A stretch of 64,000 nucleotides of DNA from Chryseobacterium fluminis (lineage in GTDB: Bacteria > Bacteroidota > Bacteroidia > Flavobacteriales > Weeksellaceae): the NCBI RefSeq assembly GCF_026314945.1, contig NZ_CP111121.1, forward strand, positions 2,232,001-2,296,000. Reading direction: 5' to 3'. Shown in pieces: positions 47,673 through 56,800 of the stretch; within the stretch, counting starts at the first letter, position 1, and the number at the start of each line of letters is the position of its first letter. The notes under the pieces are model-generated. The model saw only the letters and a list, made by a program, of their open reading frames with translations. It was not told where the DNA came from and made no database searches. The translations under genes were made by a program, and so were the position numbers.

Positions 47673-47926
47673 TTTTTCAGAAAACCGATTATGTCCCTGT
47701 TCAGCTCGTCAGCAATTTCGAAAGGAAGATCGTGCGAAACTCCGGGATAAATTTTAAGCTTTGAGCCCGGAATTTCTCTGCCCATCATTTCGGTATGCTC
47801 CTTTTTGATGATATCAGTTCACCGGCAATGACAAGAACCTTATTTTCTATCCGGTTTAAAGGCGTCCTGCTGATATTGGGCTCATTCAGCATCAGATTCA
47901 GCCTTTTTCCCCTTCTGTTTAAAGGG
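47669..47926 (-). pseudogene. 3' remnant of an alpha/beta hydrolase gene, frameshifted
   Basis: Read on the minus strand, a frame begins inside the 3' end of the FemAB-like gene, runs as LNLMLNEPNISRTPLNRI and ENKVLVIAGE, then needs a one-base shift to DIIKKEHTEMMGREIPGS, then LKIYPGVSHDLPFEIADELN and stops at 47669. EPNIS, VLVIAGE.D and the GVSHDLPFE histidine are C-terminal alpha/beta hydrolase features. The first 170 or so residues are missing. It overlaps the GH25 stop by three bases. A deletion seems to have joined it to the FemAB-like gene. Confidence 0.65.
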
Positions 47927-49045
47927 TCGTCTCTGAATCCACCTGACTTTTGGAGAAATGAGGAAAAAAATAGATTTCATGAAAAGATTGATCATAGAAT
48001 TATTATGTTTGATCAATCCGAAAATTGCCAATGGTTCCGCCCCTACAGTAGATTTAATTTCCAGCGCTGTTCTCCCGAAAATAATTCTTTGATATCGGTT
48101 GCTGATCGCAAAATCAACCATATCGAGCAACATGTTCAGATAAAGCTGTTTCTCTTTCTGCAGTTCTTTATGGTATCCTAAAAAATAGGTATCGATATCT
48201 TCTCCGTTTATCATTAAAGTATAAAATCCGATGAGCTCTCCTTCTGAAAAATACCCGAAGATTTTAAAATCCTGACCCAGATTTTCTTTCATCGTTCTGA
48301 AATGATCCTTTGAGAGAAAAAAAGTATTGAAAGAAGCATTTTCAGCAACGTTCTGATACAACCGATTAAGCTGAGCCTGATATGTAACGATATCAGACAG
48401 TGTCAGTTCGGTTTTTACGGTTTCTTCATTTTTTTTCCGGGCAGATTTTGCCCGTACTCTGTATTTCTTAGAAAGATCACTGAGATAATCATCAAAGTTT
48501 TTCCAGGTCTCTCTCAGGATCAGCATCATATTGGGCTGAACAGAAAACCTTACATACGGCTTATATTTTTCACCTTTAAAATGGGTTATGAAACGGGCCT
48601 GATAATCTTTATAAATGATAAGGGAGGTTTTTCTGATTTCTTTTTGCATCTTATCACACGCATCACTTAAAAGACGAATCGTCTGACCGGAGTCAATTTT
48701 TTGAGGATTGAAGTAAAACCCGTTCTGCCCGGTCAGCATATTATTGCCTAAGATCATCACGTCACGGCTCAGTTTCTTTGCAAAAAAGTTTCTGATCGTA
48801 TACCCGACTTCATTTTTCTGAAATGTGGCATGAGCGTAAAAATCAAGATACTGAAACAGAGCTCCTCCGATCAATTCTTCATTCTGAAAAAACCCCATCA
48901 GAAAACAGTCCATATTTTCAGGAGAAGACATTTCAAGCGCCTGAAAATACTCTTTTGAAAGCATGATATTGTAATCTCCGACAACAGTATTCCAGTTTTC
49001 CGGCAAATGGGAAGCGGTGTGGTAAATTTTTAATTTATATAACAT
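47882..49045 (-). CDS. FemAB/GNAT-like acyltransferase (peptidoglycan or BioF2-like)
   Basis: 387 residues. The pattern of two GNAT-like halves with a central basic helix (DLSKKYRVRAKSARKKNEE) and the late QLYLNMLLDMVDFAISNRYQ and RTALEIKSTVGAEP segments resemble BioF2/FemAB-like acetyltransferases. The C-terminus after WIQRRPFKQ (KGKKAESDAE) reads over the hydrolase remnant in another frame, so the natural end may have been a few residues shorter. Substrate unknown. Confidence 0.75.
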   Translation of the reverse strand: MLYKLKIYHTASHLPENWNTVVGDYNIMLSKEYFQALEMSSPENMDCFLMGFFQNEELIGGALFQYLDFYAHATFQKNEVGYTIRNFFAKKLSRDVMILGNNMLTGQNGFYFNPQKIDSGQTIRLLSDACDKMQKEIRKTSLIIYKDYQARFITHFKGEKYKPYVRFSVQPNMMLILRETWKNFDDYLSDLSKKYRVRAKSARKKNEETVKTELTLSDIVTYQAQLNRLYQNVAENASFNTFFLSKDHFRTMKENLGQDFKIFGYFSEGELIGFYTLMINGEDIDTYFLGYHKELQKEKQLYLNMLLDMVDFAISNRYQRIIFGRTALEIKSTVGAEPLAIFGLIKHNNSMINLFMKSIFFLISPKVRWIQRRPFKQKGKKAESDAE

Positions 49046-49155
49046 AAAAGATAGATAAATATAGCATATCTGCTGCTACTTTACAACATGAATATTACAG
49101 CAATAAGGACTCTGCAAATTCGATTTAGCAGTGCGTTAGGATTTAAAATCAATAT

Positions 49156-49788
49156 TTATCCAGACATTGAATGAAAAATCTGCTGAATAATCCGGAATGA
49201 CTTCTCAGTCTCACTGATTCCGTCATATATCATTTTCAGAACTATTGGTGAGGCCTCCAAAGCCAGAGCAAATACTGGAATCATCAGGTACAGAACAACA
49301 GGAAATTTTCGTTTCAGGGAAAATTCTTTAATCATTGCATTCCATATCACTTTCATTCTTTCTCTTTCATGACATAAAATAAGGAAACACAGGATAAAGT
49401 ACAGAGCAAATCTGTTTACAAATGCTACAGCCATGCCTTCCGGCATAAAAGTGATATCCATCAGAATAATATTGGCGGCAATAGGAATAAAAAAGAGAAC
49501 TCCCAGGATTACGGTCCTGTGGAAAAGTAATAACAGGCCGGTGATGATCTGAAGAACTCCCACAACAGATTTAAAAGGCTCGTGATCAAATAAGTACCAC
49601 ATCACCCGGAATAAAGATAAATCTTTGATCGGCACAGACATTTCCTTTGCTGAAATACCAAACTGCCCGCCCTCGGTTAATTTTCCAGACCCGTAAAGTA
49701 TAAAGATCGCAGCCAGTAAAAATCTGGAGACCAGAATAAAATATTCCCAGTATTTTTCTCTTGGGACAGATCCTAATTTTGTTGTCAT
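49156..49788 (-). CDS. DoxX-like membrane protein
   Basis: 210 residues with at least four hydrophobic segments. SRFLLAAIFILYGSGKLTEGGQFG is the DoxX-type start of the first helix, and VVGVLQIITGLLLLFHRTVIL the third segment. Such proteins are linked to thiol stress or terminal oxidase assembly in some bacteria; nothing nearby supports a specific role. Confidence 0.75.
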   Translation of the reverse strand: MTTKLGSVPREKYWEYFILVSRFLLAAIFILYGSGKLTEGGQFGISAKEMSVPIKDLSLFRVMWYLFDHEPFKSVVGVLQIITGLLLLFHRTVILGVLFFIPIAANIILMDITFMPEGMAVAFVNRFALYFILCFLILCHERERMKVIWNAMIKEFSLKRKFPVVLYLMIPVFALALEASPIVLKMIYDGISETEKSFRIIQQIFHSMSG

Positions 49789-49841
49789 GATTATCGTTTT
49801 TTAGTAATGGTTTATTTAAAAGGTTTCTGGTTACATTTTCG

Positions 49842-49849
49842 TACTTTTG
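49842..49849 (+). promoter_or_regulatory. Promoter -7 element of the ABC-F gene
   Basis: TACTTTTG matches TAnnTTTG, 39 bp before the ATG at 49889. Confidence 0.5.
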
Positions 49850-49888
49850 CGGCTCAATCGAAATTATAAATCAAACTACTCTATTCTA

Positions 49889-51781
49889 ATGAATTACGTT
49901 TCTGTCGAAAATCTTACCAAATCTTACGGGATCAAAGTATTGTTCGAAAATGTCTCTTTTCACGTTAATGAAGGTGACAAAATAGCCATCGTTGCCAAAA
50001 ACGGAAGCGGAAAGTCTACCCTCTTAAAAATATTAATGGGGAAGGAAATTGCAGACAGCGGAAATGTGATGATCAATAAAGATATCCAGGTTGTCCTGTT
50101 TGATCAGGAAATAGATTTTGATCCTGATCTTACGATTGATGAATTTATGATGACTCTGGATTCCGCACCGATCCTGGCTCTGAAAAACTATCATAAGTCA
50201 CTGCATTCGACAGACCATGATTTTATTGAAAAGGCATTGTCTGAAATGGAAGCTCATAAAGCCTGGGATCTTGAAAATGAAATGAAACAAATTCTTTCCC
50301 AGCTTAAAATAACGGACCTTGAGGCCAGAATGGGAACGCTTTCCGGAGGTCAGATCAAACGTGTGGCTTTGGCAAAGTTACTGACGGAAACAAGAGCCGA
50401 ACACCGCCATACTTTACTAATTATGGATGAGCCTACCAACCACCTTGATGTGGAAATGGTGGAATGGCTGGAAAGCTATCTGAGCAAAGCAAAAATAACC
50501 TTACTCCTGGTAACGCACGACCGTTATTTTCTGGATGCAGTCTGTGGGATCATCTGGGAAATGGAAGATAAAAACCTATATGTTCATAACGGTTCATATG
50601 CTACCTATCTAGAAAATAAAATGATCCGGGAGGATAATATGAATGCCACGATTGATAAGGCCAACAATCTCTACAGAAAAGAACTGGAATGGATGCGCAG
50701 ACAGCCTAAGGCAAGAACGACAAAATCCAAATCGAGAATCGATGATTTTTACGAAACTGAAAAGATCGCTAAAACCGATACCCGGAAAGAATCGTTAGAG
50801 CTTGATTTCGAAATGAAAAGGCTCGGGAACAAAATTTTAGAACTCAGGAACATTTCCAAAAGTTATGGAGACAAATTACTGTTGAAAGATTTCAGCTATC
50901 AGTTTCAGCGTGGCGAAAAAGTAGGGATTGTAGGAAAAAACGGTGCCGGAAAATCTACGCTGTTAAATATTATCCAGGGCCTGGAGCCAAAAGATTCAGG
51001 GGAAATAGAAACGGGAGAAACTATTAAATTCGGATATTTTTCACAAAAAGGTCTTCAATACAAAGAAGACGAAAGGGTAATCGACTTCATTAAAGAAATT
51101 TCTGAAAATTTTCCTTTGGCAAACGGCAGAACGATTTCGGCCTCGCAGTTTCTGAGATTGTTTTTATTTGATGACCAGACCCAATATTCTCCGATTTCAA
51201 AACTTTCGGGTGGTGAAAAAAGAAGACTTCATCTGATGTATATTCTGTATCAGAATCCTAACTTTCTGATATTTGATGAACCTACCAATGATCTGGACCT
51301 TCCGACGCTTACCGTACTGGAAAATTTCCTGCTTAATTTCCAGGGAAGCTTAATTATTGTTTCCCACGACAGGTATTTTATGGACAGAATTGTGGATCAT
51401 ATTTTAGCCTTCGAGGGAGACGGGAAAATTAAAGATTTTATCGGTAATTTCTCCGAGTACCGCGAAGCAAAGAGCAAAGAAGAGGCACTGGGAAAGACAA
51501 CCGCCTCAAAACCTGAACCGGTAAAGGAAAATATTACTCCTGTGCCACCTGCAGCAAAAAAGAAAAAACTTTCTTTTAAGGAACAGCGCGAACTGGAGAT
51601 GATCGAAAAAGAAATGCCTGAGCTTGAAGAAAAACGTGCGAAAATTCTGGATCAGCTCAATAATGAAAGTGATTATGAAAAAATTGCCACCCTTTCAGCA
51701 CAGTTAGAAGATATCTCTGAAAACCTTGAAAGCCATGAAATGAGATGGATTGAACTTCAGGAAGCTTTAGGAGAAGGATAA
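49889..51781 (+). CDS. ABC-F family ATPase
   Basis: 630 residues from the ATG at 49889; an upstream TTG at 49847 lies in the -7 element. Two ABC domains without membrane segments: Walker A KNGSGKSTLLKI and KNGAGKSTLLNI, signatures LSGGQIKRVALAKLL and LSGGEKRRLHLMYIL, Walker B LLIMDEPTNHLD and FLIFDEPTNDLD. The linker between them has RQPKARTTKSKSRIDDF, the arm-linker type that reads the ribosome. The C-terminal charged coiled coil (about 560-630) is the usual ABC-F tail. Likely acts on the ribosome; not clearly a resistance type. Confidence 0.95.
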   Translation: MNYVSVENLTKSYGIKVLFENVSFHVNEGDKIAIVAKNGSGKSTLLKILMGKEIADSGNVMINKDIQVVLFDQEIDFDPDLTIDEFMMTLDSAPILALKNYHKSLHSTDHDFIEKALSEMEAHKAWDLENEMKQILSQLKITDLEARMGTLSGGQIKRVALAKLLTETRAEHRHTLLIMDEPTNHLDVEMVEWLESYLSKAKITLLLVTHDRYFLDAVCGIIWEMEDKNLYVHNGSYATYLENKMIREDNMNATIDKANNLYRKELEWMRRQPKARTTKSKSRIDDFYETEKIAKTDTRKESLELDFEMKRLGNKILELRNISKSYGDKLLLKDFSYQFQRGEKVGIVGKNGAGKSTLLNIIQGLEPKDSGEIETGETIKFGYFSQKGLQYKEDERVIDFIKEISENFPLANGRTISASQFLRLFLFDDQTQYSPISKLSGGEKRRLHLMYILYQNPNFLIFDEPTNDLDLPTLTVLENFLLNFQGSLIIVSHDRYFMDRIVDHILAFEGDGKIKDFIGNFSEYREAKSKEEALGKTTASKPEPVKENITPVPPAAKKKKLSFKEQRELEMIEKEMPELEEKRAKILDQLNNESDYEKIATLSAQLEDISENLESHEMRWIELQEALGEG

Positions 51782-51784
51782 AAA

Positions 51785-51898
51785 AGTGATGAGTGATGAG
51801 TTATAAATGATAAGTTGTTTTACAATAAAATATAACTCATCACTCATAACTCATCACTCATCACTCATAACTTATAACTCAAAACTTATCACTCATCA
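51785..51898 (+). repeat. Simple inverted repeat of GTGATGAGT/ACTCATCAC units
   Basis: A left arm GTGATGAGTGATGAGTTATA is matched by several ACTCATCACTCAT and ACTCATAACTCAT units to the right, so strong stems are possible. It fills the convergent gap between the ABC-F and Gfo/Idh genes, where it may act as a terminator. A similar repeat is at 8819-8890. Confidence 0.65.
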
Positions 51899-52957
51899 CT
51901 AACCCAAGCTTATTACCCTTTGAGCATTCGAACTTTCCAAAGCAGCTTCTATAATTTTCATATTCTGAATAATTTCTTCCGCAGGTGAAGGCAGATAATA
52001 CCCGAATACCATATGCTCGTAGATATTCTGGTAATAATTCATGTAATTTCCCGGTTCACTGGAGGTCAGCAGTCTTTCCGTTTCTGAATGATCGTTGATA
52101 TAATTCAGGATCCCGTCTGATTCACTCAGTGGATTCATCCAGTCCTGTCCATATAAAGGGACGGCCCCTGTAACCAGTTCATTTTCCTGGTTATCACTTC
52201 TTTCCTGTAAAAAACTTCCTTTGTCACCATGAACGGTATAGGCATAATGGGCTTCTTTACTGAATACTGAAGATTTTAATCTTACCCGTAAGCCATTTTC
52301 ATAATACAGGATAATCTCAAAATAATCATTGGCAAATTCTTTTCCTTTCATGGAGAATACATCTGCAAATAGCTTTTCTGGGAATCCGAAATACTGTACG
52401 GCCTGATCGACCAGGTGTGCTCCCAGATCGTGGAGAGCTCCTGAACCTGTAGCTTCCGGATCTTCTTTATGAGCCTTCCCGCTGGCGGTTGTACGGAACC
52501 GGTCGAAACGGATCTCAGCTTCTTTAATATGACCGAGTCTATTTTCATTAATTACTTTCTGAACCTGCAGAAAGTCCCGGTCAAACCTTCTGTTCTGATA
52601 AACACTTAAAAAAAGTCCTTTTTCTTCCGCCAGCCGTACAAGCTCCTCCGCTTCAGAAACATTTACGGTAAAAGGTTTTTCAACAATTACATTTTTACCG
52701 GCTTCCAAAGCCATTTTTACATATTCAAAATGAGTCTGAACCGGCGTATTTACAATCACCAACTCGATATCTGCGCTCTGAAGCATATCTTCTACGGAAC
52801 GGTAGATATCGGCATCGGGATATTTCTCCTTTGAATCTTCCCTGCTTCTCTCTACAACTGCAGATATAAAAAATCCGGGATGTTCTTTTAAAAATGGAGC
52901 ATGAAAAATTTTTCCGCTCATCCCGAAAGCACATAAACCAACTTTTACTAATTGCAT
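51899..52957 (-). CDS. Gfo/Idh/MocA family oxidoreductase
   Basis: 352 residues. The N-terminal Rossmann domain (KVGLCAFGMSGKIFHAPFL, then VIVNTPVQTHFEYVKMALE) and VEKPFTVNVSEAEELV, with the EKP lysine, identify the family. The C-terminal part is the substrate domain (GALHDLGAHLVDQAVQYFG). An NAD(P)-dependent sugar or inositol dehydrogenase is likely; substrate unknown. Divergent from the TonB receptor. Confidence 0.93.
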   Translation of the reverse strand: MQLVKVGLCAFGMSGKIFHAPFLKEHPGFFISAVVERSREDSKEKYPDADIYRSVEDMLQSADIELVIVNTPVQTHFEYVKMALEAGKNVIVEKPFTVNVSEAEELVRLAEEKGLFLSVYQNRRFDRDFLQVQKVINENRLGHIKEAEIRFDRFRTTASGKAHKEDPEATGSGALHDLGAHLVDQAVQYFGFPEKLFADVFSMKGKEFANDYFEIILYYENGLRVRLKSSVFSKEAHYAYTVHGDKGSFLQERSDNQENELVTGAVPLYGQDWMNPLSESDGILNYINDHSETERLLTSSEPGNYMNYYQNIYEHMVFGYYLPSPAEEIIQNMKIIEAALESSNAQRVISLG

Positions 52958-52971
52958 AATTTTATTTTTAA

Positions 52972-52979
52972 CAAATATA
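52972..52979 (-). promoter_or_regulatory. Promoter -7 element of the Gfo/Idh gene
   Basis: TATATTTG on the minus strand, 14 bp before the ATG. Confidence 0.5.
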
Positions 52980-53064
52980 TTTATAAAAAAAATTTTAAAG
53001 GATAATCTACAGTATCAATAGACTTAAATGCTACAATTCCAAATAAATGATAAATATCAGAATT

Positions 53065-53087
53065 TTATTTTGAATTATTCTAAATAA
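53065..53087 (+). promoter_or_regulatory. Fur-like box 1 upstream of the TonB receptor
   Basis: A 23-bp site with TTATTT and AAATAA ends and inner GAA/TTC arms, an imperfect palindrome like Bacteroidetes Fur boxes. It lies 40 bp upstream of an almost identical site. Confidence 0.5.
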
Positions 53088-53104
53088 CATGCTATATTAG
53101 CACC

Positions 53105-53127
53105 TTATTTAAACACATTCTAAATAA
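53105..53127 (+). promoter_or_regulatory. Fur-like box 2 upstream of the TonB receptor
   Basis: A second 23-bp site with TTATTT and AAATAA ends sharing ATTCTAAATAACAT with box 1. It ends 6 bp before the ATG. Exactly 40 bp separates the two boxes. Confidence 0.5.
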
Positions 53128-53133
53128 CATAAA

Positions 53134-55332
53134 ATGAAAAAAGATCTAATGACTGTAGGGTTATTGCTTTCGGCAATATGCTTTACTGCACAAATGAAAA
53201 AAACAGAGACCGATACCATCAGAATTCAGACGATCGAGGATGTGAATCTTCATAAAACCGGAAATCCTAACAAAGCCAAACCATTATCTACAAAGTCCAA
53301 TCTCACAGTGATGGAAACACCACAGCCGATTGCTATTGTTACGCACGAGATCATAGAGCAGCAACAGGCCAGACAATTGAGTGATGTCATTAAAAACGTA
53401 AACGGAATCTATATTACCTCTTCCAGAGGAGGCTCACAGGACAGTTTCGGAGGACGTGGTTTTACATTCGGAAATGATAATATATTCAAGAACGGTTCTC
53501 GGGTGAGCAGCGGCGTCTTTCCTGAAGTGACGGGTCTGGAAAGAGTGGAAGTGCTAAAAGGTGCCAACGCCATGCTTTATGGAAACGTTGGTCCCGGCGG
53601 CATTGTCAATCTGATCACCAAAAAACCGAAATTCGAATTTGGAGGCACCTTGGGTTTTAGTGCAGGAAGCTGGAATTCATACAAACCTACGGTTGACATT
53701 TACAGCCCATTGTCTAAAAATGTTGCGGTACGGGTAAATGGAGCCTACGAATATGCGGAGAGCTTCAGAGATCTTGTAAAATCTAAAAAAAATTACTTAA
53801 ATCCATCATTTCTTTTCAATCTGAGTGAAAATACGCAGCTGATTGTAGAAGGCGATTATCTATATCATAATTTTACGCCCGATTTCGGGATTGGAAGCGT
53901 TGTAGATGATGCAACAGGAATCTCAAGACTGGCAACGGAAATCAGCCGAAATCAGTTTCTGGGAACAGACTGGCAATACCAGACCACCCAACAGGCCACG
54001 ACGGATGTTATCTTAAATCATAAGTTTAATAAAAACTGGGCACTGAATGCGGTAGCTTCCTATCAGAATTACACGAAAGATTATTTTTCGACAGAGCGGA
54101 TCCGCTGGATTTATAATTCAAAAGACAATAATTTCAATCCTGCATGGACAAGGCCTGTCGGAAAAACCTATAATGAGCAGAATTATACTTCGTTACAGAT
54201 TAATTTAAATGGTGAGTTTAAAACCGGAAATATCCACCACAAACTATTGGTAGGTACCGATGGAGATTATAGTCAGGCTGATACTCAAAATTTCAAATTA
54301 AGCACAACCACATTAGACAAATTCTTTCTTAATGATCCCTCGACATGGATAAATGAGGCTCCAATGCCTGCTTCGGATAAGACATTCCGAAGAAGAATAT
54401 CCACCCGCAGATTCGGATTGTATGCGCAGGATCTTGTAGAATTAACGAAATCTTTAAAGGTACTGGCAGGGGTGCGGTACTCTTATCTGACGAATGGGGA
54501 ATCTTCAGACAAAATCTTTATGCCCGGCTTTACTCCTCCTGCAGCCAGTGCAAAAACCGAAGATCATGCTTTTTCTCCAAAAGCCGGTATTATTTATAAT
54601 CCGAATGATAACATCTCGGTTTTCGCCACCTACACCAATTCATTTGTTCCCAATACAGGAACAACAGTACATTTTGAAGCTTTGAAGCCCTCTACGGTCG
54701 ATCAGTATGAAATTGGTGTTAAAAAGAATGTCTTCAATAGCGCAGTGGCTGTTAACTTAACTGCATACCAGATTGTCAATAACAATACGTACACCACAGC
54801 AATAGTTGGTCCAGATGGTCAAGCAAACTCCAATACCAGTTTAAAAGAGTATGCAGGTAGGGTTAGAAGCAGAGGGGCGGAACTGGATATTACGGGAAAT
54901 CCTTTAAGCAATCTGTCCTTGATTGGGGGAGTTTCTTATAACCATGCAGAATATACAGAAACTCCTGACAAAACCGGTTATGTTGAAAACCAAAGATTAG
55001 TCAGAACACCGGCTGTAACGGCCAATGCTTCCGTATTTTATACCTTCACCCGTTTTGCCAAAGGATTGAAGATCGGAACAACAGCCTTCTACACCGGTGA
55101 CAGAAAAGCGGGCTGGAACGACCTTAAAAACCAAAAACAGATTACCCGAATGATCGACGTTGGCGGCTTCACCACCATAGATGTCAGTATGGGCTACGAA
55201 TGGAAAAAATTAGTAATTCAGGGAAAAATCGGAAACCTGTTCGATGTAGTGAATTACAACGTCCATGAAAATTACTCTGTGAATCCCATTACTCCACGAA
55301 ACTATTATTTCACATTAACCTATAAATTGTAG
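53134..55332 (+). CDS. TonB-dependent siderophore receptor
   Basis: 732 residues with a signal peptide. The plug domain (about 65-175) has PQPIAIVTHEIIEQQQARQL, RGGSQDSFGGRGFTF and EVLKGANAMLYGNVGPGGIVN. The barrel follows, including SPKAGIIYNPNDNISVF and YEIGVKKNVF, and ends in an aromatic-rich strand (NYYFTLTYKL) of the siderophore-receptor subgroup. Takes up ferric siderophores with TonB energy. Two Fur-like boxes in front fit iron regulation. A small PepSY protein gene follows. Confidence 0.94.
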   Translation: MKKDLMTVGLLLSAICFTAQMKKTETDTIRIQTIEDVNLHKTGNPNKAKPLSTKSNLTVMETPQPIAIVTHEIIEQQQARQLSDVIKNVNGIYITSSRGGSQDSFGGRGFTFGNDNIFKNGSRVSSGVFPEVTGLERVEVLKGANAMLYGNVGPGGIVNLITKKPKFEFGGTLGFSAGSWNSYKPTVDIYSPLSKNVAVRVNGAYEYAESFRDLVKSKKNYLNPSFLFNLSENTQLIVEGDYLYHNFTPDFGIGSVVDDATGISRLATEISRNQFLGTDWQYQTTQQATTDVILNHKFNKNWALNAVASYQNYTKDYFSTERIRWIYNSKDNNFNPAWTRPVGKTYNEQNYTSLQINLNGEFKTGNIHHKLLVGTDGDYSQADTQNFKLSTTTLDKFFLNDPSTWINEAPMPASDKTFRRRISTRRFGLYAQDLVELTKSLKVLAGVRYSYLTNGESSDKIFMPGFTPPAASAKTEDHAFSPKAGIIYNPNDNISVFATYTNSFVPNTGTTVHFEALKPSTVDQYEIGVKKNVFNSAVAVNLTAYQIVNNNTYTTAIVGPDGQANSNTSLKEYAGRVRSRGAELDITGNPLSNLSLIGGVSYNHAEYTETPDKTGYVENQRLVRTPAVTANASVFYTFTRFAKGLKIGTTAFYTGDRKAGWNDLKNQKQITRMIDVGGFTTIDVSMGYEWKKLVIQGKIGNLFDVVNYNVHENYSVNPITPRNYYFTLTYKL

Positions 55333-55425
55333 TATTTTTATTTAAGTTATCATTTCCTTATGTAAAGTGGAAGTTGCAATTTTGCAGCTTCTGCTTTTTG
55401 GATTTAAAAGAATAAACATTCAGAT

Positions 55426-55940
55426 ATGGACAAGATTAAGGATACAAGAAGTTTTATGAGGATTACGCATCGTTACCTGGGATATTTTCTTGCAGGAATA
55501 ATGGCGGTCTATGCCTTCAGCGGTGTACTGTTGATTTACAGAGATACGGATTTCCTTAAAAAAGAAAAAAAATACGATAAGGTGATTGCGAAGGATCTTA
55601 CTGAGAAACAACTGGGAAAAGAACTAAAATAAAAAATTTTGAAGTTGAAAAAACCGAAGGTACCGTGCTGATCTTTAAACAGGGAGCTTACAACCAAGCA
55701 ACCGGTGAAGCGAAATACAGCAAAATGGAACTTCCGTCTGTTATTGATAAAATGACAAAACTGCATAAAGCACAATCGAAAGACAGGCTGTCACCTCTTA
55801 ATGCTTTTTTCGGAATTTCGCTGCTTTTCTTTGTGATCTCAAGTTTCTGGATGTTCAACCCGAAATCAAAGGCTTTTAAAAGAGGGATGATTTTTACGGT
55901 TGCAGGACTTGTTGTATCAATCATTTTACTGCTGATTTAA
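55426..55940 (+). pseudogene. PepSY-like membrane protein, frameshifted at about 55629
   Basis: The first part (55426-55632) starts DKIKDTRSFMRITHRYLGYFL, with the membrane segment LAGIMAVYAFSGVLLIYR; such small PepSY-TM proteins often follow TonB siderophore receptors. It stops at TAA in a run CTAAAATAAAA. The second part continues in another frame (IKNFEVEKTEGTVLIF to 55940), with a second membrane pair (FFGISLLFFVISSFWMF and IFTVAGLVVSIILLLI). Restoring one A (AAAA to AAAAA) joins both into one protein of about 171 residues. Confidence 0.8.
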
Positions 55941-56100
55941 ATATAAAATTATTCCTTAAAGTGTTAAAAAAATAAAATATTTTAATTAATAATTACCGGT
56001 ACAAATTTCAAAAAAGACCTGAAATTGAGCATCGTGGCACATTTGTTGTTTCTCCTATGCTTTAAGAATAATAAACATTAATTATTAAAAATTATAAATT

Positions 56101-56691
56101 ATGAAAAAACTACTTTTATCAGGAATATTAGCTGCAGCTGGATTAACGTCTACCATGAATGCACAGATTCAGGAAGGAAACTGGATTGTTGGTAGTAGTT
56201 TGGTAACAAGTAACTTTGGCCTTAACACAGGGGCAGGGTATGATTTTGCCATTCAGCCGAAAGCCGCTTATTTTATTAAAGATAATGTTGCAGTCGGTGG
56301 ATATGTAAACTTAGGATTTATGAAACCTGGAAAAGGAGAAGCCACACAATTTAATTATGCTGTTGGTGCCTTAGGACGTTATTATATTTCACCAGGTGAA
56401 AAAGGAGTTGACAATTTATTGAACCACGGACGTTGGTTCTTTGAAGGTAATGTAGGTGTAGGTGGTACTTCTGTAGAAAACGGAATCTCCACTACCGGCC
56501 TTGATTTCGGTGTAGGACCTGGTTACTCTTATTTTATCACTCCAAACATCGGGGTTGAAGGTCTACTAAAATATAATGGTGTTACTGGTTTCGGAAACGA
56601 AGGATTGACCTCTAAATTGAGCTTTAACGTTGGGTTCAGCATCTATTTACCCACTTCAAAAGGAAGAGATATTGTAAATGACGTTAAATAA
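56101..56691 (+). CDS. Outer-membrane beta-barrel protein
   Basis: 196 residues, signal peptide LLSGILAAAGLTSTMNAQ. The body alternates hydrophobic and polar residues with many Gly and aromatics (GGYVNLGF, FEGNVGVGGT, LSFNVGFSIYLP), like small porin-like barrels. Final strand ends close to the C-terminus. Own terminator follows. Substrate unknown. Confidence 0.85.
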   Translation: MKKLLLSGILAAAGLTSTMNAQIQEGNWIVGSSLVTSNFGLNTGAGYDFAIQPKAAYFIKDNVAVGGYVNLGFMKPGKGEATQFNYAVGALGRYYISPGEKGVDNLLNHGRWFFEGNVGVGGTSVENGISTTGLDFGVGPGYSYFITPNIGVEGLLKYNGVTGFGNEGLTSKLSFNVGFSIYLPTSKGRDIVNDVK

Positions 56692-56730
56692 ACGGTAATC
56701 ACTTTAACCCATACTTATCGTATACAAATG

Positions 56731-56761
56731 AAATCGCCCCGGAAATTTTTCGGGGCGATTT
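56731..56761 (+). terminator. Terminator after the beta-barrel gene
   Basis: Perfect 11-bp stem AAATCGCCCCG/CGGGGCGATTT with a short loop, followed by TTCTT; usable in both directions between convergent genes. Confidence 0.85.
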
Positions 56762-56800
56762 TCTTACAAATTAAAACTAAACTATAAAAAATCAAATAAA

